From: Enterosoma sp964427595
Lineage (GTDB): Bacteria; Bacillota_I; Bacilli_A; RFN20; CAG-288
NCBI GenBank assembly: GCA_964427595.1
Contig: CAYRUQ010000017.1
Coordinates: 1-28,013 of the forward strand
Length of the DNA stretch: 28,013 nucleotides
Direction: 5' to 3'
The notes beneath the pieces are model-generated. The model was not told the DNA's origin and did not search any database. It saw nothing but the letters and a program-made list of their open reading frames with translations. Below, piece after piece: positions 16,361-23,384 of the stretch. The position numbers and the translations under genes are program-made. The number at the start of each line of letters is the position of its first letter. The first letter of the stretch is position 1.

Positions 16361-16400
16361 AGAGAGATTGCATCGCAAGCGACGCAATCTCTTTTCTTTT
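16361..16400 (+). terminator. Riboswitch-controlled terminator
   Basis: AGAGATTGC (16363-16371) pairs with GCAATCTCT (16384-16392) and is followed by TTTTCTTTT. The loop side CATCG (16371-16375) can instead pair with CGATG (16338-16342) at the 3' end of the aptamer, giving a competing antiterminator. Confidence 0.85.
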
Positions 16401-16419
16401 CTCTAGGAGGTATATAAAA

Positions 16420-17298
16420 ATGAAAAGAAAAATTCAAACTCTCAGTATCAGTGTTTTTTCGCTTTTAACACTGCTGAGCTTGACAGGTTGTTCAGGAGAA
16501 GGCGTAAGTAACGACACTTTAGTCATCGGGATGGAGTGCGGTTATCAACCCTTCAATTGGACTACTACAACAGAAAGTGAATATACGCTTCCTATTTATG
16601 GCACTAACGAGTATGCCGATGGCTATGACATCCAAGTGGCCAAGTATCTCAGTGAAGATTTAGGAAAAGATGTCATCATCAAAAGAATCGTTTGGGATTC
16701 TTTAATCCCCTCTCTTCAAAATGGTGAAATCAACATGGTCTTAGCTGGAATGAGTTCTACTGAAGAGAGACGTCAGACTATTTCTTTCACTGATCCTTAT
16801 TTGACTTCTGATTTAGCATTTTTAATTAGAACTGAAAACTTGCCTGAAGGTAACAGCCAAGATAACCCTGCTACTTACGAAGAATTATTAGAACTTTTCA
16901 GCGGTCAGACATTAATTTGCCAAAGCGGAGTCGTCGGTGATGATTTTATCGATACTTATTTCACCGATGTCAATTCATCTATCAAACACGCTTCTCCGTT
17001 ATCCACTTATCCTTTAGCTGCTAATGATGTTTATGCTGGTACAGCTTTTGCTATGCCTGCTGAACTTCCTGTCTGTGAAGCGATGGTCAATATCGATGCT
17101 TCTTCTCTCTCTGTTTTATATGTTGAGCAAGACTTCATCAACGAAGATGATTTAGAAGGTCTTTCCGTTTCTATCGGTGTCACTTTAGAGAACGATGAAT
17201 TAAGAGATGAACTCAATGCCTCTCTCGCTAAACTCAGCGAAGAAGATCGCTCTGATATGATGGGGGCTGCTGCTGAAAGAAGTGCATCTAATTCGTAA
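16420..17298 (+). CDS. Amino acid (probably lysine) ABC transporter substrate-binding lipoprotein
   Basis: 292 residues. A lipoprotein signal peptide ends in LSLTGC, so Cys24 is likely lipidated and the protein tethered outside the membrane. The mature part is a family 3 solute-binding protein: LVIGMECGYQPFNW, GYDIQVAKYLSEDLG, IVWDSLIPSLQNGEINMVLAGMSSTEERRQTISFTDPY. Those last segments are the classic polar amino acid signature. Lysine is inferred from the upstream lysine riboswitch, not from the binding site. AGGAGG nine bases before the ATG sets the start. The permease gene begins two bases after the stop. Confidence 0.9.
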   Translation: MKRKIQTLSISVFSLLTLLSLTGCSGEGVSNDTLVIGMECGYQPFNWTTTTESEYTLPIYGTNEYADGYDIQVAKYLSEDLGKDVIIKRIVWDSLIPSLQNGEINMVLAGMSSTEERRQTISFTDPYLTSDLAFLIRTENLPEGNSQDNPATYEELLELFSGQTLICQSGVVGDDFIDTYFTDVNSSIKHASPLSTYPLAANDVYAGTAFAMPAELPVCEAMVNIDASSLSVLYVEQDFINEDDLEGLSVSIGVTLENDELRDELNASLAKLSEEDRSDMMGAAAERSASNS

Positions 17299-17300
17299 TT

Positions 17301-18089
17301 ATGTTTACTTTTGATGATGTTGTAACTTTTTTACAAGGCAATTCTCATCTGATTCTTGCCGGTATCCTCGACACAGTCATCCTCGCCTTGTTCGGTACCT
17401 TTGTCGGTCTGGTTTTGGGTGTTTTCATCGCTTATGGTAAAAACATCACTATCAACGAAACCGATAAGAAAATCACTAAAATCTTAAAATGGATCGCTAA
17501 GGGGTTCTGTATCGTCTATTCAACTGTCGTAAGAGGAACACCGATGATGGTTCAAGCCTTGATTTTCAAATTCGGATGTTCAGCTATAGGAATCGACTGG
17601 GGAAGTATCGTTTTCCCATCGTGGATCTCTGATTACCTCAATGGTTGGTTTATCGCTGGTATCATCGTCATCACTTTAAATACAGCCGCCTATATGGGTG
17701 AAGTCGTCAGGACTGGTCTTAATGGTGTCGATAAAGGACAGATTGAAGGAGCTCAAAGCTTAGGAATGTCTTCAGCTAGAACCTCTTTCTCTATCGTCTT
17801 GCCTCAAGCTTTGAGAAATGCTCTTCCTGCTATTGGAAACGAGCTTATCGTCAACATCAAAGACTCCTCGGTTTTAAATGTCATCGCTGTCACTGAACTT
17901 TACTATCGTATGATGATCATCGCTTCCTCTACTTATAAATACTTATTAGCTTATCTACTTTTAGCCATCATCTATTTGCTTCTGACTTTGATAGCTGGTC
18001 TCATCTTAAAACTGATTGAAAAGAAACTTGATGGTGTTAAATTCTCATTGAATCCCTTCCGTTCTTGGAAGATGAAAAAGGTGTTTTAA
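17301..18089 (+). CDS. Amino acid ABC transporter permease
   Basis: 262 residues with about five membrane helices. The HisM/GlnP-type inner-membrane signature is present: VRGTPMMVQALIFKFG, AAYMGEVVRTGLNGVDKGQIEGAQSLGM and the EAA loop that contacts the ATPase (SARTSFSIVLPQALRNALPAIGNELI). A single permease gene suggests a homodimer. It follows the binding protein by two bases and precedes the ATPase by one, so the three form one operon under the lysine riboswitch. Confidence 0.92.
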   Translation: MFTFDDVVTFLQGNSHLILAGILDTVILALFGTFVGLVLGVFIAYGKNITINETDKKITKILKWIAKGFCIVYSTVVRGTPMMVQALIFKFGCSAIGIDWGSIVFPSWISDYLNGWFIAGIIVITLNTAAYMGEVVRTGLNGVDKGQIEGAQSLGMSSARTSFSIVLPQALRNALPAIGNELIVNIKDSSVLNVIAVTELYYRMMIIASSTYKYLLAYLLLAIIYLLLTLIAGLILKLIEKKLDGVKFSLNPFRSWKMKKVF

Positions 18090-18090
18090 C

Positions 18091-19095
18091 ATGAATGATA
18101 CGATCCTTCTTAAAGCAGAAAATATCGCTAAATTCTTCGAAGCTACTCAAGTTTTAAATGATATCTCTCTTTCTATCTCTAAAGGTGAAGTAGTCAGTAT
18201 CATCGGCCCATCAGGAAGTGGAAAATCAACTTTCTTAAGATGTCTTAATCTTTTAGCAACACCTAGTAGAGGAAGACTCACCTTCAAGGGAGAGACTTAT
18301 TTTGAAATCTCCAAATGCAAGGATGATTTCGTCGATCATGTCTCTTATCAATTAGCCTTAGATGAGTATCAAAAAGATCTAGAAGAAGCTACTGAGCAAT
18401 TAGAGGTAAGTAAACTCTCATACTTCCAAGACAAGACGAATAAAGAACTGAAAAAACAATACCAACAAAGCAAAAGAACACTTGAAAAACTGAAGAATTC
18501 ATATGTTGGAAAATACGATTATTTTGATCAACTCTCCTACAAAGAAGCGATTAAAGAACATCCTTCTTTTATCGCACCGCAAAAGAAATTAAATGCGATA
18601 CGATCTCAGATGGGAATGGTCTTCCAACAATTTAATCTCTTTAATAACTACACGGTTTTAGACAACTGTATCATCGCTCAAACCAAGGTTTTAAAAAGAA
18701 ACTATCAAGAAGCTAAAGAGATAGCAGTGAATAATCTCATCCGTGTCAACATGGGAGATAGGATGGATTATAAAATCAGCGAATTGAGCGGTGGCCAAAA
18801 ACAGAGAGTGGCTATCGCTAGAACTCTTTCGATGAATCCAGAAATGATACTTTTCGATGAACCGACCTCAGCTTTAGATCCTGAGATGGTTGATGAAGTT
18901 TTAAATGTCATCAAGGATTTAGCTAAAGAAGGAATGACTATGATCATCGTAACCCATGAGATGAACTTCGCTAGAAATGTCTCAAACAGAGTCATCTTCA
19001 TGGAACATGGTTATATTTTAGAAGAAGGAAGCCCAGAGAAGATTTTCACTTCACCTGATAACGAGAGAACAAGAGAATTTTTGAGACTATCTTAG
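18091..19095 (+). CDS. Amino acid ABC transporter ATP-binding protein with a long insertion
   Basis: 334 residues against about 240 for the HisP/GlnQ family. Walker A GPSGSGKST (39-47), Q-loop in GMVFQQFNLF (175-184), signature LSGGQ (232-236), Walker B with D256-E257 and H-loop H289 are all intact, so it should be active. The extra length is one block, about residues 72-168 (18304-18594), between the Walker A strand and the Q-loop. It is charged and coiled-coil-like in its first part (DEYQKDLEEATEQLEVS..., KKQYQQSKRTLEKLK). Its role is unknown: regulation, partner binding or membrane approach are possible. It powers uptake with the two preceding genes. Confidence 0.92.
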   Translation: MNDTILLKAENIAKFFEATQVLNDISLSISKGEVVSIIGPSGSGKSTFLRCLNLLATPSRGRLTFKGETYFEISKCKDDFVDHVSYQLALDEYQKDLEEATEQLEVSKLSYFQDKTNKELKKQYQQSKRTLEKLKNSYVGKYDYFDQLSYKEAIKEHPSFIAPQKKLNAIRSQMGMVFQQFNLFNNYTVLDNCIIAQTKVLKRNYQEAKEIAVNNLIRVNMGDRMDYKISELSGGQKQRVAIARTLSMNPEMILFDEPTSALDPEMVDEVLNVIKDLAKEGMTMIIVTHEMNFARNVSNRVIFMEHGYILEEGSPEKIFTSPDNERTREFLRLS

Positions 19096-19125
19096 CAATG
19101 TCCGTTTTTTCTACACTTAACTCGC

Positions 19126-19131
19126 TATAAT
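19126..19131 (+). promoter_or_regulatory. -10 box seven bases before a GTG start (possible leaderless helicase gene)
   Basis: A perfect TATAAT at 19126-19131 lies seven bases before the GTG at 19139, and there is no Shine-Dalgarno in between. Transcription would start at or within a base or two of the start codon. The -35 region is poor, so the call rests on the -10 and its position. Confidence 0.45.
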
Positions 19132-19138
19132 TCTTCTT

Positions 19139-20998
19139 GTGAACCTCAGTGTTTTAAATCAAGAACAACAGCAAGCCGTCTTATGTGATAGCGGTTATGT
19201 GCGTGTTATCGCTGGAGCAGGTAGCGGTAAAACGAGAGTTTTAACAAACCGCTATCTTTACCTTGTTCAAGAAAAAGGAATCCATCCTGATCGAATCTTG
19301 ACTATCACCTTCACTAAAAGAGCAGCTTTGGAGATGAAAAGACGCATTCAGAAAGAACTCAAAGATAGGAAGGATTTTCCTTATATCTCCACCTATCACT
19401 CTTTTTGTCTTCGTTTCTTAAAAAATGAGATAGCTGCTCTCGGTTATAATCACGGCTTCACTTTATTAAGCGAATATAAGCAGAAAAGAAGCCTTGAGAA
19501 TCTTTTAAACAACGGGATGAAATTTGATGCTGATATCTATCAGCTCACTTTGAATCTCATATCTGAATACAAATTTAAAAACACTCAATATGCTCATAGG
19601 ATGATGGATAGGAATTATCCTGACCATATAGTTATAGAAGATGATGTCTCTGACAGGACTACTATCGATAAATATCTTCTCTCTCAAAGAGAGCATAACT
19701 TTTTAGATTTTGATGATCTGATCATCTTCGCTTCTGAGATATTGAAGTCTTTTCCTGATGTCGCTGAAAGATGGCAAGATAAATTTGATTATCTAGAAGT
19801 TGATGAAGTTCAAGATACCTCCAGTGTCGAATATTCGATAATCGAAGCTTTATCGACTAAAAACAAAAATGTTTTCCTTGTCGGTGATCCTGATCAAAAC
19901 ATCTATGAATGGAGACATTCTGATAATCAGTATCTTCTTGATTACGATAAAAATCATGCTGATTGTAAGACGATCATTTTGAAGAACAATTATCGTTCTA
20001 GTCAGAGGATTTTGAATCTCGCTAACAAAGTCATCGCTAAGAATAAGAAGCGTATCTCTAAAGAACTTATCGCTGTCAGAGATGTTGGCGAAGATATTTA
20101 TTACAAAGAATACATGACTGATTATGAGGCAGCCGTTGATATCATCGACAAAATCAAAGAGAGCATTCAAAGAGGAGAGAAGTATAGTGATAACGCTGTT
20201 TTATGTCGTTGCCAGTACACTTTCAAAGCTATTGAAGATGCTCTATCAATCAAAAATATCCCGTTTAGAATCGTCGGTGGTGTCTCCTTCTATGACCGCT
20301 CTGAGATAAAAGACATCATCGCCTATCTCAATCTTTTCGCTTATAAAGATGATCCTTCTTTGATCAAAATCATCAATAAACCAAAACGTGGTTTCTCACC
20401 TAAAAAACTTAAATATTTAAAATCAGTTCAAGGTAATGAACCTCTTTTTGATACCTTAAGAAAACATCAAGATGATGAAAAACTCGGTGAGATCGATTGT
20501 TATTCTTTATTTGAAACTATCGACAACTGTCAAATCAAAGCTAAAAATTGGGGTGTTTATAAGACGATCGAACACATTCTTAAAGACAGCGGTTATCTTG
20601 ATTATCTCTCCACCCTTCAAGGAAAAGATCACTTTGAGATAGTCAACCAGTTTTTAAGAAGCGTAGAAGAGTATTTAGACCAGAATCCTGATGTAGTCAC
20701 AATCAAAGATTATCTCGATAAGAACTCCTTCATTTCAGATGCTTCTGATGAGAAAGATGCAGTGGAGTTGATGACTGTTCATGCTAGCAAGGGATTAGAG
20801 TTTAAAAATGTCTATATCCTCGCATGTAACAAAGATTTCTTCCCTCACAAGAAGACAATCAGTGAGAGAGGTAAAAACGGTCTTGAAGAAGAAAGAAGAC
20901 TCTTTTATGTGGCAGTCACCAGAGCTAAAGATAGGCTTAATATCTATGCTAGTGATCAACCTTCTCGGTTTCTAAAAGAAGGAGGTTTGATTTCCTAA
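19139..20998 (+). CDS. UvrD/Rep-family DNA helicase
   Basis: 619 residues, superfamily 1A helicase. LNQEQQQAVL, Walker A AGAGSGKT (25-32), ITFTKRAALEMKRRI, TYHSFC (85-90), Walker B LEVDEVQDTS (219-228), GDPDQNIYEWR (249-259), NYRSS (284-288), MTVHASKGLEF and FYVAVTRAKDRL (589-600) are all present. It unwinds DNA 3'-5' in repair or replication restart. It ends ~20 residues after motif VI, so it lacks the ~100-residue C-terminal tail of PcrA/UvrD that binds RNA polymerase and is closer to a minimal Rep-like enzyme. The GTG gives the exact family start MNLSVLNQEQQ. The next gene begins one base after the stop. Confidence 0.9.
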   Translation: MNLSVLNQEQQQAVLCDSGYVRVIAGAGSGKTRVLTNRYLYLVQEKGIHPDRILTITFTKRAALEMKRRIQKELKDRKDFPYISTYHSFCLRFLKNEIAALGYNHGFTLLSEYKQKRSLENLLNNGMKFDADIYQLTLNLISEYKFKNTQYAHRMMDRNYPDHIVIEDDVSDRTTIDKYLLSQREHNFLDFDDLIIFASEILKSFPDVAERWQDKFDYLEVDEVQDTSSVEYSIIEALSTKNKNVFLVGDPDQNIYEWRHSDNQYLLDYDKNHADCKTIILKNNYRSSQRILNLANKVIAKNKKRISKELIAVRDVGEDIYYKEYMTDYEAAVDIIDKIKESIQRGEKYSDNAVLCRCQYTFKAIEDALSIKNIPFRIVGGVSFYDRSEIKDIIAYLNLFAYKDDPSLIKIINKPKRGFSPKKLKYLKSVQGNEPLFDTLRKHQDDEKLGEIDCYSLFETIDNCQIKAKNWGVYKTIEHILKDSGYLDYLSTLQGKDHFEIVNQFLRSVEEYLDQNPDVVTIKDYLDKNSFISDASDEKDAVELMTVHASKGLEFKNVYILACNKDFFPHKKTISERGKNGLEEERRLFYVAVTRAKDRLNIYASDQPSRFLKEGGLIS

Positions 20999-20999
20999 G

Positions 21000-21968
21000 A
21001 TGTTTATCGCCCTTGATGAAGAAGGAAAGAGAACACCGATAGCTTCCGCTTTTAAAGGAGAAAAATACTTCTGTCCTATCTGTCATAAGAAACTGATCAT
21101 CAAAGCAGGTAAGATAGTCGCCCATCATTTTGCCCATAAAAGCACTGATAACTGTCTTGATTCATGGCATCATGATATGTCTTTTTGGCATTATGACTGG
21201 CAGAATAAATTCCCTAAAGAATCACAAGAGATCGTGATGCGTGATGGAGATGAGATACATAGAGCCGATGTCTTTTTAAGTGAAACCAACACCATCATCG
21301 AATTTCAACATAGTTTCATCAATAAAGATGAATTTCAAGAAAGAAATGAGTTCTATCTAAAGAAAGGTTATCAGTTAGTCTGGCTTTTTGATGTGAGAGA
21401 AGATGTATCTCAAGGAAGACTGACCAATATCAAAAATAGTCCTGAGAAATTTAAATACTTATTTGCACCAGCGACTTTCAAGGATTTCACTTTGAAAGAT
21501 AATATCTCCATTTTCTTTCATTTAAGACAAAATGATTTATGTAAAGTAAACTGGATATCTCCTCAAGGAATCAAATACTTCGCCGGTTCTCTATTAAGTT
21601 CAACTCAGTTTATAGAGATAATGAAAGGAAATAAAACCTACGACGACCTTGTTGAATCAAATAAGAAAGAGAATGAAATAACTCAAAAAGAGAACTCAAA
21701 AACAAAAGAAATCTCTTTCCATAACAAAAGCCTAGTTATGCTTTATGAAAAGAGCGGAAATGATATCGTCATCTTTGAAAACACTAAGACACTTAAAAAA
21801 GTTTTAATAACCACTTCACCAAAAGAACAATATCAAAAGTATCATCATGTCTATGGAAAGATCTCAGATTCTTTCGGTGAGTTTTCTAAACCGACTACTA
21901 TCATTGAATCAGCATTAGAACCCGAGTGGAGAATCATTTGGAAGAAAAAACGGGATAAAGAAAATTAG
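21000..21968 (+). CDS. CoiA-like competence / nuclease-fold protein
   Basis: 322 residues. An N-terminal zinc knuckle-like segment, CPIC (25-28) with nearby H42-H43 and H46 in AHHFAHKS, is followed by a restriction-endonuclease-like core: HRADV (87-91) and IIEFQHS (99-105) give the D-x10-E-x-Q pattern, and YQLVWLFDV the last core strand. This matches CoiA, a protein needed for DNA processing during transformation in streptococci and bacilli. The C-terminal half is Lys-rich and diverged. It follows the helicase by one base, so the two are probably co-expressed and may act on the same DNA. No other competence gene is in the window. Its stop overlaps that of the converging tetR gene. Confidence 0.75.
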   Translation: MFIALDEEGKRTPIASAFKGEKYFCPICHKKLIIKAGKIVAHHFAHKSTDNCLDSWHHDMSFWHYDWQNKFPKESQEIVMRDGDEIHRADVFLSETNTIIEFQHSFINKDEFQERNEFYLKKGYQLVWLFDVREDVSQGRLTNIKNSPEKFKYLFAPATFKDFTLKDNISIFFHLRQNDLCKVNWISPQGIKYFAGSLLSSTQFIEIMKGNKTYDDLVESNKKENEITQKENSKTKEISFHNKSLVMLYEKSGNDIVIFENTKTLKKVLITTSPKEQYQKYHHVYGKISDSFGEFSKPTTIIESALEPEWRIIWKKKRDKEN

Positions 21969-22552
21969 TCTTTTACCTCGTTAGAATTGGTGAGTGTAGT
22001 AGCAATCAAGGCGTTTGCGAAGCGACCCAAGGCTTTCGCAAGCTCCTCACTATCTTCTTTCCTTCCTTCTCTAAACCAGTTGACTAACATATCGGAAGTT
22101 CCACCGATGATGAAGGAGAAGAGAAATTCTAAATTCATATTCAAACTCTCAGGATATTTTTCACTGAAATCAGTCTTGAATTTCTCAGCGATCCAACCTC
22201 TGAATCTTTTTAAGAACTCATTTCCGTTTTTATCGAAAGACATCCACTTAGAGAAACCTTCATTCCTAGTGAGTATGTTGATGATAGCTGAGAAGAACTT
22301 CTCATCAAGGCTATAGACATTGACTTGTTCTATCTGAGCTTTTATCTCTTCAAAGAAATTAGCTTCTAAATGTTCCATGACATCTTTGATGCTTTCAAAA
22401 TGAAGATAGAAAGTACCCCTATTAATTTTAGCTTTCAAACAAAGTTCAGAGACTGAGATGGTTCCATCAGGTTTCTTATCAAGCAATTCTAGATAGCAGT
22501 TTAATATTTTGATAGCGGTTTCTTGTGATTTCTTAGTATTTTTGTTTTTCAT
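21965..22552 (-). CDS. TetR-family transcriptional regulator
   Basis: 195 residues. The N-terminal helix-turn-helix is clear: TISVSELCLKAKINRGTFYLHF (31-52), where RGTFYLHF is the TetR recognition-helix signature. The C-terminal half resembles the DhaS/TetR_C_8-type effector and dimer domain (FLFSFIIGGTSDMLVNWFREG). It diverges from an ABC ATPase/permease pair, and two palindromic boxes cover the two promoters between them, so it most likely represses both. Its -10 lies nine bases before the ATG. At the 3' end the TAA overlaps the coiA-like TAG within four bases. Confidence 0.88.
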   Translation of the reverse strand: MKNKNTKKSQETAIKILNCYLELLDKKPDGTISVSELCLKAKINRGTFYLHFESIKDVMEHLEANFFEEIKAQIEQVNVYSLDEKFFSAIINILTRNEGFSKWMSFDKNGNEFLKRFRGWIAEKFKTDFSEKYPESLNMNLEFLFSFIIGGTSDMLVNWFREGRKEDSEELAKALGRFANALIATTLTNSNEVKD

Positions 22553-22561
22553 ATTAGCCCT

Positions 22562-22590
22562 ATTTTATAATGGATTTTGGAAACAATCAA
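22562..22590 (-). promoter_or_regulatory. tetR promoter
   Basis: On the minus strand TTGATT (22590-22585), a 17-bp spacer and TAAAAT (22567-22562) lie nine bases ahead of the ATG (22552-22550). The -35 overlaps the left palindrome, which fits autorepression. The leader would be only about two or three bases. Confidence 0.55.
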
Positions 22591-22641
22591 CATATGTTTA
22601 TTTTCTGTTAAAATTATTTTGTTTGAAAATAAACAGCTGTT
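22589..22641. promoter_or_regulatory. Two palindromic operator boxes for the TetR regulator
   Basis: AACATATGTT (22589-22598) and AACAGCTGTT (22632-22641) are both perfect 10-bp palindromes of the form AACANNTGTT, with centres 43 bp apart, about four helix turns. Including flanks, AACATATGTTTATTTTC (22589-22605) and GAAAATAAACAGCTGTT (22625-22641) form a 17-bp inverted repeat differing only at the two centre bases. One covers the tetR -35, the other the spacer of the ABC promoter. Confidence 0.7.
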
Positions 22642-22651
22642 GAATTAATAT
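22623..22651 (+). promoter_or_regulatory. Promoter of the ABC exporter genes
   Basis: TTGAAA (22623-22628), 17-bp spacer, TAATAT (22646-22651). The right operator palindrome lies wholly in the spacer, so bound repressor would block RNA polymerase. The ATG at 22677 follows with an AAGAGGTG ribosome site. Confidence 0.65.
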
Positions 22652-22676
22652 TACCTGTAAACAAGAGGTGCTATTT

Positions 22677-23384
22677 ATGAGCGTGGCTGAAGTCATCGTT
22701 AAAGATGTCACTAAGACTTATGTTGTCGGTGATACGTACATCAATGCTGTTGATCAAATCAGCTTCACCATTAAGAAAGGTGAACTGGCCATCATTTTAG
22801 GTCCGTCTGGTTCTGGGAAAACGACCATACTCAATCTGATAGGTGGTATGGATGTTCTCACTTCTGGAAACATCATCATAGGTGGTAGTGATCTCAGCAC
22901 TTTTAATAAAAAACAGATGACCGAGTACAGAAGAAAAGCGGTCGGCTTTGTTTTTCAGTTTTATAATTTGATGCCTAATTTGACAGCACTAGAGAATCTC
23001 GAACTTTCAACTGAGATTTGCAAAGACGCTTTAGATCCTCAATTGATGCTTCAGAAAGTCGGTCTTGAAAATAGAATGAATAATTTTCCAGCTCAGCTTT
23101 CAGGTGGAGAACAACAGAGAGTATCTATCGCTAGAGCTTTAGCTAAAAATCCCCAAATCCTTCTTTGCGATGAACCGACTGGCGCTCTTGACTATGAGAC
23201 AGGTAAGACTATCTTAAAGACTCTTTATGACATGTCTAAAGAAGAGAATAAGACCGTCATCATTGTCACTCATAACTCAGCTTTGAAAGATATGGCTGAT
23301 CATGTCATTCATATTAAAAATGGAAAAGTAGCTTTTGAAGAATTCAACGAACATCCTAAACCGATTGAGGAGATCGAGTGGTAA
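22677..23384 (+). CDS. ABC transporter ATP-binding protein, MacB/LolD type
   Basis: 235 residues. Walker A GPSGSGKTT (42-50), Q-loop in VFQFYNLMPNL, signature LSGGEQQRV (141-149), Walker B LLCDEP with D165-E166, D-loop GALD and H-loop VTHN are complete. The VFQFYNLMP and DEPTGALDYETG patterns are those of MacB/LolD/FtsE-type ATPases that pair with FtsX-fold permeases. The ATG at 22677 has AAGAGGTG six bases upstream; a frame start nine bases earlier lacks one. The permease gene starts immediately after the stop codon. Probably exports or extracts a lipophilic compound or peptide, induced through TetR; substrate unknown. Confidence 0.92.
   Translation: MSVAEVIVKDVTKTYVVGDTYINAVDQISFTIKKGELAIILGPSGSGKTTILNLIGGMDVLTSGNIIIGGSDLSTFNKKQMTEYRRKAVGFVFQFYNLMPNLTALENLELSTEICKDALDPQLMLQKVGLENRMNNFPAQLSGGEQQRVSIARALAKNPQILLCDEPTGALDYETGKTILKTLYDMSKEENKTVIIVTHNSALKDMADHVIHIKNGKVAFEEFNEHPKPIEEIEW

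Noticed and set aside
19139..21968. A Gabija-type phage-defence pair (nuclease plus UvrD-like helicase)
   Set aside because: The nuclease partner is CoiA-like, not a GajA-type TOPRIM/ATPase protein, and the neighbours are housekeeping genes rather than defence genes.
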